Part shown: positions 7,910 to 15,728 of the stretch, piece by piece
Position numbering within the stretch: the first letter of the stretch is position 1
How the letters are laid out: the number at the start of each line of letters is the position of its first letter
From: Georgenia sp. EYE_87
GTDB lineage: Bacteria > Actinomycetota > Actinomycetes > Actinomycetales > Actinomycetaceae
DNA: 39,444 bases
Direction of reading: 5' to 3'
Assembly (NCBI RefSeq): GCF_023148685.1
Contig: NZ_JAHXNL010000023.1
Location: forward strand, 1 to 39,444
Translations under genes and position numbers: made by a program
Notes under the pieces: model-generated
Database searches by the model: none
Told to the model about the DNA's origin: nothing
Seen by the model: the letters and a program-made list of their open reading frames with translations, nothing else

Positions 7910-8785
7910 TCAGACCAGCCGGCCCCGGACGATGCTGTCCCCGCTGTGGGCCGGGTCGCCGTCGTACGGCTCGTCGGAGACGTCGACCACGGGGTACTCG
8001 CCGATGTCCAGGCTGTCGGGGATGTCGAAGACCCCCTCGGCGCCGCTCAGGATGCCGAGGCTGACGAGGCGCTGGGCCTCCGCGTCGAGGAGCCACACCT
8101 CCAGGTAGCCGCTCTCGCCGGGGTCGGCGAGCTCGACCCGGAGCACGCGGCGTCCGTCCACCTGCTGCACGGCGGCCGTGCCGGTGACCTCGCGGCCGGG
8201 CAGCGGATCGAGCACCGCGGTGGCCACCACCGGCGCCTCGGGCTCCCGGTCCGTGATGTTCATGGCGAGCGCGGTGCCGCCGACCCCGAGGAGGAAGCTC
8301 GCGGCGGCGACCCACGCGGTACGGCGGCGCCACCACGGCACGCCCGCCGGGCGGGCGGTCATCGGGGCGCGCCGCTCCCCCGTGGCCGGTGCACTCGGTC
8401 CCGCGGGCGGGGCGGGCCGAGCGGGCGGAGCCGTCGGCTGCGAGGCCGGCGCGGGCTCCGCGACCGGGGCGGGCTCCGCAGCCGGCGCGGGCTGCGCTGC
8501 CGGGGCGGGCGCGGCGGGCTCCGCAGCCGGCGCGGGCTGCGCTGCCGGGGCGGGCGCGGCGGGCTCCTCCGTCAGCTCGAGCTCGGCGGCGATCCGCTGC
8601 CAGACGTGCTCGCCCGGACGCTCGAGCGTGGCGGCCCCGCCGCCGCGGGCGGTCACGGTGACCCGCTCGAGCGCGGCCACCTCGTCCCGGCACCGCTCGC
8701 ACCCGCCCAGGTGCGCCTCGGCCTCGGGGGCGATGGGCTCGCCGAGCGCGCGGAGGGCGACCGTCTCGTCGTCAAGATGCGACAT
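7910..8785 (-). CDS. Zinc-finger anti-sigma factor (RskA-like)
   Basis: 291 residues. The N-terminal zinc-binding anti-sigma motif is H25-x3-C29-x2-C32. A long Pro/Ala-rich linker (about residues 74-140) leads to one membrane helix (about 151-172, after WWRRR). The C-terminal extracytoplasmic domain resembles the RskA/anti-sigma-K domain, with a GYLEVWLLD segment. It should hold the neighbouring ECF sigma factor at the membrane until proteolysis releases it. Its ATG overlaps the sigma gene by 14 bases, which favours stoichiometric translation. The linker is encoded partly by two perfect 45-bp tandem repeats. Confidence 0.88.
   Translation of the reverse strand: MSHLDDETVALRALGEPIAPEAEAHLGGCERCRDEVAALERVTVTARGGGAATLERPGEHVWQRIAAELELTEEPAAPAPAAQPAPAAEPAAPAPAAQPAPAAEPAPVAEPAPASQPTAPPARPAPPAGPSAPATGERRAPMTARPAGVPWWRRRTAWVAAASFLLGVGGTALAMNITDREPEAPVVATAVLDPLPGREVTGTAAVQQVDGRRVLRVELADPGESGYLEVWLLDAEAQRLVSLGILSGAEGVFDIPDSLDIGEYPVVDVSDEPYDGDPAHSGDSIVRGRLV
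8471..8560. repeat. Two perfect 45-bp tandem repeats inside the anti-sigma gene
   Basis: 8471-8515 and 8516-8560 are identical, and the start of a third unit follows. Each encodes 15 Pro/Ala/Glu/Gln residues of the flexible linker. The unit keeps the reading frame, so copy number can change the linker length without breaking the gene. Confidence 0.9.
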
Positions 8786-9332
8786 CTGCCACCTCCAGCC
8801 TCGTGCGCAGCCGTCCCAGGCTCCGTCTGATGTGTGATTTCACCGTGCCGAGCGGCAGCCCGACGCGGTCGGCGATCTCGACGTGCGTCAGCTCGTCGAA
8901 GAACGCGAGTCTCATGATCTCCCCCTGCGGCTCCCCCAGGTGCCCGAGCGCGTCGGCGACGACCACCTGCTCCACCACCCGGGTGGGATCGTCCGACGGC
9001 GGCGCGACCTCCTCCACCGTGCGGGTCGCGGCGTCCGCCGCGCGACGTTCGCGCGCCCGCCGGGCGTGCAGGTCGGCCACGGTGTTGCGGGTGATGCCGA
9101 CCAGCCACGCCTGGAGCGGCGCGCGCGCCGGGTCGAACCCCGCGCGCCCCCGCCAGGCGGCCACGAAGACCTGCTGGGTCGCGTCCTCGGCGTCGGCCAC
9201 CGAGCCGAGCGAGCGCCGCGCGATCGTGTAGACCAGCGGGGAGAAGCGCTCGTACAGCTCGCGCACGGCCTCCTGCCGGCCCTCCCGGAAGGCGGCCTCG
9301 AGGGCGACGCGGGCGTCGTCGTCGTCGTCCAC
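8772..9332 (-). CDS. ECF sigma factor (SigK-like)
   Basis: 186 residues. Sigma region 2 is visible from about residue 23 (LYERFSPLVYTIARRSLGSVADAED) and region 4 as an HTH near the end (THVEIADRVGLPLGTVKSHI). The start is GTG at 9332: ggagg lies five bases upstream, whereas the longer in-frame extension lacks family similarity. It overlaps the anti-sigma gene by 14 bases. SigK-type assignment rests on the partner's RskA-like architecture and on an operon with surface-protein genes. It probably transcribes its own operon from the candidate ECF promoter at 11024-11050. Confidence 0.87.
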   Translation of the reverse strand: MDDDDDARVALEAAFREGRQEAVRELYERFSPLVYTIARRSLGSVADAEDATQQVFVAAWRGRAGFDPARAPLQAWLVGITRNTVADLHARRARERRAADAATRTVEEVAPPSDDPTRVVEQVVVADALGHLGEPQGEIMRLAFFDELTHVEIADRVGLPLGTVKSHIRRSLGRLRTRLEVADVAS

Positions 9333-9387
9333 ACGCACCTCCCTCGGCCGTACTCCGGTCGGGGAAATGCCCGCCGTGGCGGTGAGA

Positions 9388-10134
9388 CTACCCATCGAGT
9401 GGCCTCGCCGACACCACAACGTTGTCGTCGTAGCTCTGCCGCGCATCGTCCCACCGCCCGCCGCACGTGAACAGGACGAGCTGGGGAGCGCCGTCGCGCC
9501 GGAAGTACTGCTCGAGGTCGATGACGTCCTTGCCCACGTTCTGCACCGTGGTCACCTCGTACGTGAGGACGACGCCGTCCGCGCGGCCCACCGTCACCCG
9601 GTCGCCGGGGCGAGCGTCCTTGAGGTCGTAGAACGGGCCGCGCGGGGTGACGTACGAACCGGCGTGGGCGGCGATGACGGCCGTCCCCTCCTCGTCGCCG
9701 ACGGTCGGGCCGAAGCGGTACCAGCCCGCCTCGAGGGCGTCGGGGAGAACCTCCATCTGACCGTCCTCGGCCACGCCGACCGGGGCGACGGGCATGTCGA
9801 TCCCCAGCGCGTCGTAGACGAGACGCGTGGGCGGCTCCGGCGCGGCGGAGATCTGACCGGTGTGCCGGGCGTTACGCACCGGGATCTCCGCCGCGGCCGG
9901 AGCCTGGGGGGCAGCGCCTGCCGGTGCGGGCACGGCCGACGCTGCCGTCTCGGGGGCCGGGCCGGCGGGTTCGCCGGACGCCGTCCCGGGGTCTGCGGGA
10001 GCGGTACCGGCCGAGCTGGGGGACCCGGCCGGCACCGCCGTCGTGGGGGCGGGCTGCCCGGAGAGGTCCGAGCAGCCCGCGAGGAGGGCGGGGCCGAGCA
10101 GCAGGGCCGCGATGGTCGTGGTCACGGTGCGCAT
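9388..10134 (-). CDS. Lipoprotein with class E/F sortase-like domain
   Basis: 248 residues. The N-terminus is a lipoprotein signal (LLAGC, lipidated C21), followed by a long Pro/Ala/Thr-rich spacer (22-85) and a sortase domain (about 100-245). The catalytic His is in IAAHAG (H157) and the Cys in LFTCGG (C224). In related actinobacterial sortases the last motif reads Y-R-D-N. Here it reads Y-D-D-N (235-238), so the usual catalytic Arg is replaced; R227 or R232 would have to substitute. The gene sits 17 bases after a DUF4397 gene and 55 bases before the sigma factor. Sortases link surface proteins covalently, but activity is uncertain. Confidence 0.82.
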   Translation of the reverse strand: MRTVTTTIAALLLGPALLAGCSDLSGQPAPTTAVPAGSPSSAGTAPADPGTASGEPAGPAPETAASAVPAPAGAAPQAPAAAEIPVRNARHTGQISAAPEPPTRLVYDALGIDMPVAPVGVAEDGQMEVLPDALEAGWYRFGPTVGDEEGTAVIAAHAGSYVTPRGPFYDLKDARPGDRVTVGRADGVVLTYEVTTVQNVGKDVIDLEQYFRRDGAPQLVLFTCGGRWDDARQSYDDNVVVSARPLDG

Positions 10135-10151
10135 GTCCCGCCCTCCTTGTC

Positions 10152-10967
10152 TCAGCGCTGGCGGGCGACGGCGAGGCGACGGGCGCCCAGGACGCCGGCC
10201 GTGCCGAGCACCAGAGCCAGACCGGCCCAGGCCGCCGGGAACATCCCGGCCTCCTCGGTCACCTGGACCTGACCGGTGGGCACGCCGTTGGGTGCGGAGT
10301 GCAGCCCCTCGATCGTCTGGGTGGCGAGGGCGAGGTTGCCGTCCTCCAGGCTGCCCCAGGCGTAGACGAAGGTCGCGACGCCGTCGGCGACCTCCACGTC
10401 GGCCGGGCCGATCACCGGGTCGGTCGTCCCGGTCGCGGCGACGGCCGCCGGGACCACGCCGGCCGGGAGGTCGAGCGAGGCCTCGTCCGGGTTGGACAGG
10501 TCGGTGATGACGGCCTGGTCACCGGCGAGGACGTCGACCGCGGGGGCCGCCGCCACGTGCCGGACGGTCAGGCGGCCCTCCCCCGGGGCGGTGGGCGAGG
10601 TGTCGTTGGTGAACAGGGTCGCCGTCGGGTTGCCCTCGGCGTCGAGGTGGGCGGCGGCGGTGTAGCTCGTGCCGGCCTCGAGCGGCAGGTCGACCGGTCC
10701 GATCGCCGGCTGACTGTCGTCCGCGGCGTCGGAGGCGGTGATCGCGACGGTGTAGGTGCCCGGCGCGAGGTCGAGGGGCCCGGCCAGCTCGCCGGGGGTG
10801 AAGTCGTCGAGGGTGAGCTCACCGTTGACGTAGACATCGACGGTCAGGTCGGGCACCCCGTGCAGCACGGAGAGCGAAGCAGTGTGGTTGTCCGCCGCGG
10901 CCGGAGAAGCGGCGAGGGCGAGCAGGGCGAGTCCGAAGCCTCCGCCGAGTGCAGCTGTCTTGCGCAT
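10152..10967 (-). CDS. Secreted DUF4397 surface protein with C-terminal membrane anchor
   Basis: 271 residues. A signal peptide (1-25, ending PAAADN) precedes two related beta-rich segments (about 28-130 and 132-225), both opening with an HGVPDLTVDVYV / HVAAAPAVDVLA pattern typical of DUF4397. A membrane helix near 245-262 is followed by a basic tail. A GVPTG sequence lies about 17 residues before that helix. It resembles a degenerate sorting motif, but it is not canonical LPxTG. The ATG has a strong ggagga ribosome site. It is the first gene of the operon with the sortase-like, sigma and anti-sigma genes, and its own start lies about 50 bases after a candidate ECF promoter. Confidence 0.83.
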   Translation of the reverse strand: MRKTAALGGGFGLALLALAASPAAADNHTASLSVLHGVPDLTVDVYVNGELTLDDFTPGELAGPLDLAPGTYTVAITASDAADDSQPAIGPVDLPLEAGTSYTAAAHLDAEGNPTATLFTNDTSPTAPGEGRLTVRHVAAAPAVDVLAGDQAVITDLSNPDEASLDLPAGVVPAAVAATGTTDPVIGPADVEVADGVATFVYAWGSLEDGNLALATQTIEGLHSAPNGVPTGQVQVTEEAGMFPAAWAGLALVLGTAGVLGARRLAVARQR

Positions 10968-11023
10968 GATGGTCCTCCATGGTCGTGCCCCCGTTCGGGA
11001 GCGGGACGTGCTGACATGGAGGT

Positions 11024-11050
11024 ATTCCGGCGGGGGTGCTTCCGCGGATG
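11024..11050 (-). promoter_or_regulatory. Candidate SigK-type ECF promoter for the DUF4397-sortase-sigma-anti-sigma operon
   Basis: On the minus strand CATCC (11046-11050) is followed, after 16 bases, by CGGAAT (11024-11029, within CCGGAAT). This resembles the SigK promoter pattern reported for mycobacteria (CCATCC, 16-17 bases, CCGAAT). The predicted transcript would start near 11017 and leave a ~50-base leader before the ATG at 10967. Autoregulation is an inference from position and motif. Confidence 0.5.
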
Positions 11051-11191
11051 CAGATTCGTCAGAGCAATTTTTCCGGCCGCCGAGCAGGGGGCCTCAGGTC
11101 GTGATCCGCGGGCTGCTTCAGCCCCGCCGTCCGCGTCGACGCCCGCGCCCCGCGGCGCCTGCGCCGGCCGCGCCGGCGGAACGCCACGGCC

Positions 11192-11481
11192 GCCTTCGAG
11201 CCCACACCGATAGCACGGCCACCTTCGAGCCCGCACAAATAAGTGGTCCTGCGCAGCTGAAGTCGATCCAGGCCGACTTGATCTGCGCAGGACCACTGAT
11301 CGGTCGGACGGGGGCCGTCGGGACACCCGGCGTGCCGCGCGCGCCTTCGGCCCACACCGATAGCACGGCCACCTTCGAGCCCGCACAAATAAGTGGTCCT
11401 GCGCAGCTGAAGTCGATCCAGGCCGACTTGATCTGCGCAGGACCACTGATCGGTCGGCCGGGGCCGTCGGGACACCCGGCG
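11192..11481. repeat. Tandem ~140-bp direct repeats, each carrying a long hairpin
   Basis: Copy 1 is about 11192-11332 and copy 2 about 11342-11481. 11201-11307 and 11351-11457 are identical over 107 bases. Each copy contains a perfect 15-bp inverted repeat, AGTGGTCCTGCGCAG / CTGCGCAGGACCACT (11242-11256 with 11283-11297; 11392-11406 with 11433-11447). An inner AAGTCG/CGACTT stem gives a hairpin of about 56 bases. No U-tract follows and no coding gene is credible. This occupies most of the 629-base gene-free stretch 10968-11596. It may be a REP/MITE-like element or structured RNA; identity is unknown. Confidence 0.85.
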
Positions 11482-11596
11482 CACCACCCGGACCACCCGC
11501 CCGACGCACCACCCCGGCCAAGCCGCCTGGCGTACCACCCGGCCAGCCGTCCGGCGTACCCGGCCGGCCGTTCCGGCGGACCAGCCGTCGGCCCGG
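11482..11596. other. Low-complexity spacer with degenerate CCGGCGYACCACCCGG-like repeats
   Basis: Imperfect repeats of a CGGCG-T/C-ACCACCCGG unit fill the rest of the gap between the hairpin repeats and the TspO-like gene's 3' end. No gene, promoter or terminator is convincing here. Confidence 0.5.
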
Positions 11597-12541
11597 TCAG
11601 GCGTCGCGGCGGCCGGACGCGTCGGTGCGCCGTCCGCGGGTGAGGCGCAGCCCCACCGTCGCCACGGCCACCACCACCGTCGCGACGACCGCGGCCACCG
11701 CCGTCGGCGGTGAGAGCGGCTCGCCGGTGGTGCGACCGACGGCGATCCACGACAGGCCCCACACGATCGTGGCCGCGGGCGCGAGCCGACCGCTGCCGAA
11801 GACCGCGAGGCCCACGCCCACCGCGGCGACGGCCGCCAGGACGACAGCAGCCCACACCTCCGGCGACAGTCCGAGGCCGGCGAACCCGGCGGCGGCAAGG
11901 GTCGCGGCGATGTTGGCGCAGGTGGCAACCGACACCCAGCCGAGGTACAGGCCGAGGGTGCCGTCGACGACCACCGACTCGACCAGGCCGCCGCGCCGGG
12001 TGCGCACCAGGCCGACGAAGATCCGCGCCAGCACCGCGAGGAGGACGCCGATGACGAGCACGCTGGGCCACAGCCAGCCGGCCTGGACCACGAGGATCCA
12101 CGCGGCGTTGAGCAGCATCGAGGCGGCCACCCACCAGCCGATCCGGCGCTGGCGCGGGCCGGCCGCCTGCCCCGGCAGCCACTGCCAGAGCGTGTAGGCC
12201 GCCAGCCCGGCGTAGATGACCGACCAGACCGAGAACGCCCCGGTCGCCGGGGCGAGGTGGGTCGCGTCCGCGGAGAGCGCGCCGCCGGCCGCCTCGGCGA
12301 TCGGTGTGCCGCCGAACGCGCCGACGCCGATCGCCGAGCCGATCAGGCACAGCAGGTAGCTGAGGGTGACGCCGGCCTGACGCAGCCGATCCCGGGACGT
12401 CGGCCGGGCCGAGGCGTCCGGCCGGTCCCGGGACGCCCGCCGGTCCCGTGACGCCCGCCGGGCCGGGACGGCCGGCTCCGCCGTCGTTCGCACGGAGTCT
12501 TCCGGTGCTGGACGACGCCGCGGGGCGGGGTCAGGCGTCAT
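11597..12541 (-). CDS. TspO/MBR-like (tryptophan-rich) polytopic membrane protein
   Basis: 314 residues with an Arg/Asp-rich cytoplasmic N-terminus (1-55) that contains an RRASRDRRASRDR repeat. About eight hydrophobic helices follow. Tryptophans cluster in VWSVIYAGLAAYTLWQW and NAAWILVVQAGWLW, which resembles the TspO/MBR 'tryptophan-rich sensory protein' group. The protein is about twice the length of classic TspO, so ligand binding of porphyrin or sterol type should not be assumed. The start overlaps the preceding SDR gene by 11 bases, suggesting one transcript. A downstream start is possible, because the first 55 residues are low complexity. Confidence 0.62.
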   Translation of the reverse strand: MTPDPAPRRRPAPEDSVRTTAEPAVPARRASRDRRASRDRPDASARPTSRDRLRQAGVTLSYLLCLIGSAIGVGAFGGTPIAEAAGGALSADATHLAPATGAFSVWSVIYAGLAAYTLWQWLPGQAAGPRQRRIGWWVAASMLLNAAWILVVQAGWLWPSVLVIGVLLAVLARIFVGLVRTRRGGLVESVVVDGTLGLYLGWVSVATCANIAATLAAAGFAGLGLSPEVWAAVVLAAVAAVGVGLAVFGSGRLAPAATIVWGLSWIAVGRTTGEPLSPPTAVAAVVATVVVAVATVGLRLTRGRRTDASGRRDA

Positions 12542-14054
12542 GGGGTGCCTCGGCGGCCCTGGCGATGTTGCGCTGCATCCCGCCGAAGACGACGCCGTGG
12601 AACGGGTACACGGCCCACCAGTACGCCTGCCCGAGCAGGCCGTGCGGGTGGTAGATGGCGCGCTGGCGGAAGAGCGTGCGGCCGTCGTCCTGGTCGGCGA
12701 CGAGCTCGAGCCAGGCGAGACCGGGCAGGCGCATCTCCGCGCGGAGGCGGAGAAGGTGGCCCTCCTCGATCTTCTCCACCCGCCACCAGTCGAGGGCGTC
12801 GCCCACCTGGAGCTCGTGCGGGTGGCGGCGTCCGCGGCGCAGCCCCGGCCCGCCGAAGAGCTTGTCCATGACGCCGCGCGCCACCCAGCCGAGGTTCCAC
12901 GAGTACCAGCCCTGGGCGCCGCCGATGCCCTCGATGACCTCCCACAGGCGGTCCCGGTCGGCGTCGACGACGGTCTCGCGCTCGTCGACGTACAGGCTGC
13001 CGCCGGCCCAGTCCGGGTCGTCGGGCAGGGGGTCGCTCGGCGCGTGCGCGGGCGAGGCGGAGGACCACGTGGTGGCGACCTCGAACTCCCGTACCCGCTG
13101 CAGCGCGATCTCCACGGCCCGGTCGAAGCCGAGCAGGCCCTCGGGCGGGTCGGGGACGTAGCGACGGATGTCGTTCTCCTTGGCGACCACCTCGTGGATC
13201 AGCGACTCCACCAGCGGCTTCGCCAGCCCGCCGGGCACGGGGGTGACCAGCCCGACCCAGAGGCTGGCCAGCTTGGGCGTCAGGACCGGCACGGTGCGGA
13301 TGACCCGGGGCGGCAGGCCGGCGACGGCGGCGTAGCGCTGCATCATCTGCCGGTACGTGAGCACGTCCGGGCCGCCGATGTCGAAGGTCCGGCTCACGTC
13401 ACGCGGGATGTCCGCGGCTCCGACGAGGTATCGCAGCACGTCCCGGACCGCGATCGGCTGGATGCGGTTGTTCAGCCATTTGGGCGCCACCATCGCGGGA
13501 AGCCGTTCGGTGAGGTAGCGCATCATCTCGAAAGAGGCGCTGCCGGAGCCGATGATGACGGCGGCCTGGAGCACGACGGTCGGCACGCCGGAGGCCAGGA
13601 GGATCTCCCCCACCTCGCGGCGGGAGTCCAGGTGCGGGGAGAGCTCCTCGGACTCGGGGTGCATCCCGCCGAGGTAGACGACGCGGCCCACTCCCGCCTC
13701 GCGGGCGGCGACGGCGAAGGCGCGGGCCGTGGCCCGGTCGCGCTGCTCGAACGTGGGGCCGGAGCCGAGGGAGTGGATGAGGTAGTAGGCGACGTCGACG
13801 CCGTCCATCGCCGCCGCGATCTGGTCGGCGTCCTGGGCGTCGGCCTGGACGACCTCCACGTCCTCGAACCAGTCGCGACCCTGGAGGCGGTCGGGGTGGC
13901 GGGCCATGGCCCGCACGCGGAAGCCCGCGCGCAGCAGCTCGGGGACGAGGCGGCCGCCGATGTAGCCGGTGGCGCCGGTGACGAGGGCGAGGCGGCCCGC
14001 GCCGGAGGCCGGGGGCCCCACGTCGGCGTCGGTCCGGCCGTACGGATCTGTCAT
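12531..14054 (-). CDS. NAD(P)-binding SDR domain fused to DUF2867
   Basis: 507 residues. An atypical extended-SDR/NmrA-like Rossmann fold begins with VTGATGYIGG (G27-x2-G30-x2-G33). Residues about 335-500 are the DUF2867 domain, rich in Trp and with a GWYSWNLGW element. The fusion is a known actinobacterial architecture, but its substrate is not established. The ATG at 14054 is preferred to an upstream GTG (14108) because the extra 18 residues are low complexity. No clear ribosome site precedes it, so a leaderless transcript is possible. It diverges from the YjdF-like gene. Confidence 0.8.
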   Translation of the reverse strand: MTDPYGRTDADVGPPASGAGRLALVTGATGYIGGRLVPELLRAGFRVRAMARHPDRLQGRDWFEDVEVVQADAQDADQIAAAMDGVDVAYYLIHSLGSGPTFEQRDRATARAFAVAAREAGVGRVVYLGGMHPESEELSPHLDSRREVGEILLASGVPTVVLQAAVIIGSGSASFEMMRYLTERLPAMVAPKWLNNRIQPIAVRDVLRYLVGAADIPRDVSRTFDIGGPDVLTYRQMMQRYAAVAGLPPRVIRTVPVLTPKLASLWVGLVTPVPGGLAKPLVESLIHEVVAKENDIRRYVPDPPEGLLGFDRAVEIALQRVREFEVATTWSSASPAHAPSDPLPDDPDWAGGSLYVDERETVVDADRDRLWEVIEGIGGAQGWYSWNLGWVARGVMDKLFGGPGLRRGRRHPHELQVGDALDWWRVEKIEEGHLLRLRAEMRLPGLAWLELVADQDDGRTLFRQRAIYHPHGLLGQAYWWAVYPFHGVVFGGMQRNIARAAEAPHDA

Positions 14055-14191
14055 GGCGCCAGTCTGTGCCGGAGCCGCGGGACCGGCCACCGGTGGGCCG
14101 CTGCCCACGGTCTCTCGGATGGTCGGGGCCGTCGCTGTCGCATAAGTTTCTCGCCATCAGCCCGAAACACCCTGAGGCCTGGCAGGTCCGC

Positions 14192-14890
14192 ATGGCGTCT
14201 CCACCGCACCGCGAGCGCGCGGACGCACGACCACGTCCGGCGGTCGCGGGCGCACGCCCGACCGCCGGGGCCGGCCACCCCGTCCTCGAACCCGCGAGGG
14301 ACGCCCGCCCGCTGCGGGAGCGGGCCCGTGAGGTGCTCGAGGTGCCCGGACCGGCCTCCGTGGCGACCGTGGTGCGCGGCCTCGGGGTGCTCACGGCCCT
14401 CAGCGTGGTCGCGGCCCTGCCCTGGGGCGTAGTCGGTCTGTCGCTCATGGCTCTGGTACTGCTCGGGGTCACGCTCGCACGGGTGGTCCGGCTATACGGC
14501 GGCCTGCAGCTCCTCCTGGACGTCACGCTCCTCGTCGCGGCGTGGGCGGCCCTGCTCCAGCTCTACCAGCGGTGGTGGTGGCTGGACGTCGTCGTGCACG
14601 TGGTGGCCACGGGCCTGCTCACGGTGCTAGCGGTGGTGCTGCTCGCGCGGACCGGCCTGCTGCCCACCCCTGCGTCCCGGCGGACGGAGCGGCTCCGGCT
14701 GGGCGCCGTCGCGCTCGCCGCCGGGCTGGCGCTCGCCGTGGTGTGGGAGCTCGGCGAGTGGGCCGGACACACCTATCTCGACCCGGAGATCTACGTCAGC
14801 GCGGTCGACACGGTGGGCGACCTCGCGGCGGGCGTGCTCGGCGCGGCCGTGGCTGCCTGGTGGCTGGCGACGCGACGGGTCGTCCCGTGA
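14192..14890 (+). CDS. Polytopic membrane protein, DUF2238/YjdF-like
   Basis: 232 residues. A basic Pro/Arg-rich N-terminus (1-55) is followed by about six membrane helices. Conserved polar features inside the hydrophobic region include WLDVVVHVVATG, VWELGEWAGH and VDTVGDLAAG, which resemble the buried Asp/His/Glu positions of DUF2238 (YjdF) proteins. Function is unknown. The ATG at 14192 was chosen because the sequence upstream lies in the divergent promoter region. The stop overlaps the next gene (GTGA), so a coupled role with the glycosyltransferase is likely. Confidence 0.6.
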   Translation: MASPPHRERADARPRPAVAGARPTAGAGHPVLEPARDARPLRERAREVLEVPGPASVATVVRGLGVLTALSVVAALPWGVVGLSLMALVLLGVTLARVVRLYGGLQLLLDVTLLVAAWAALLQLYQRWWWLDVVVHVVATGLLTVLAVVLLARTGLLPTPASRRTERLRLGAVALAAGLALAVVWELGEWAGHTYLDPEIYVSAVDTVGDLAAGVLGAAVAAWWLATRRVVP

Positions 14891-15648
14891 CGGGCTCACG
14901 CACGGCCGGCCCGGGCGCCCCGCGGATCAGCGTCGTGATCCCCGCCCGCGACGACGCCCCCGCCCTCCGTGTCTGCCTCACGGCCCTCGCGGCCCAGAGC
15001 AGGGCCCCGGCGGAGGTGATCGTCGTCGACAACGGCTCGAGCGACGGCACGGCCGCCGTGGCCGCCGAGCTCGGCGCGAGGGTGGTCCGCGAACCGGTGG
15101 CCGGCATCCCCCGCGCCGCCGCCGCCGGCTACGACGCGGCCACGGGCGACGTCGTCGCGCGGCTCGACGCCGACACCGTCGTCGGCCCGGACTGGGTGGA
15201 GCGCATCGCGGAGATCATGGGCGCCGACGGCGCACCGGTCGCCGTGACGGGGACCGGCCGCTTCTACGGCCTCCCCGCGGCGGCGGCCCGGCCGGCGACC
15301 TGGGCCTACCTCGGCGCCTACTACGTGCTGTGCCACGCCGCGCTGGGCCATCACGCCCTCTGGGGGTCCAACATGGCGGTACGCCGCTCCGCCTGGGACG
15401 AGGTCCGGGCCGCCGTGCACACCGACGACCCCGAGCTCCACGACGACCTGGACCTCGCGTTCGTGCTCGGTCCCCACCGCCGGATCGTCCTGGACCGCAC
15501 GCTGCGGGTCCGGGTCTCCGGGCGGTCGGTGCTCGGCGCGGCGCAGTGGCGTCGCCGGATGCGCCGGGCGTGGCGCACGATCCTGCTCAACTGGCAGGGA
15601 CTCCCCCCGTGGGAACGGTGGGCGGTCCGGCTCCGGCCCTCCGGCTAG
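14887..15648 (+). CDS. Family 2 glycosyltransferase (GT-A fold)
   Basis: 253 residues. The N-terminal ISVVIPARDDAPAL and VIVVDNGSSDGT segments form the nucleotide-sugar site. D94-A-D96 (RLDADTVVG) is the DxD metal motif. The later HDDLDLAF resembles the acceptor-side ED/DD motif. There is no strong membrane helix, so it may act at the inner face of the membrane with its neighbour. The start is GTG at 14887, overlapping the previous stop. The donor and acceptor cannot be named; lipid or cell-wall glycan modification is plausible. Confidence 0.85.
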   Translation: MTGSRTAGPGAPRISVVIPARDDAPALRVCLTALAAQSRAPAEVIVVDNGSSDGTAAVAAELGARVVREPVAGIPRAAAAGYDAATGDVVARLDADTVVGPDWVERIAEIMGADGAPVAVTGTGRFYGLPAAAARPATWAYLGAYYVLCHAALGHHALWGSNMAVRRSAWDEVRAAVHTDDPELHDDLDLAFVLGPHRRIVLDRTLRVRVSGRSVLGAAQWRRRMRRAWRTILLNWQGLPPWERWAVRLRPSG

Positions 15649-15728
15649 AGACCGACGGTCGTGCGGATCACGTCGCGGCAGGGCGCCCGGGCTCGCCCTC
15701 ACCACCCGGCACGGACGACAATGGACGG

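Noticed and set aside
10152-10967. Canonical LPxTG sorting signal in the DUF4397 protein
   Set aside because: GVPTG lies too far (about 17 residues) before the membrane helix and lacks the leading Leu, so sortase linkage is not claimed.
11192-11481. CRISPR array
   Set aside because: Only two copies, about 140 bp each with a 10-bp gap, and an internal hairpin. Repeat and spacer sizes do not fit CRISPR, and no cas genes are present.
11118-12350. Minus-strand frames through the hairpin repeats
   Set aside because: They repeat the peptide ISGPAQIKSAWIDFSCAG because of the DNA repeat, have no ribosome site or signal and include palindrome-encoded text. The DNA repeat explains them.
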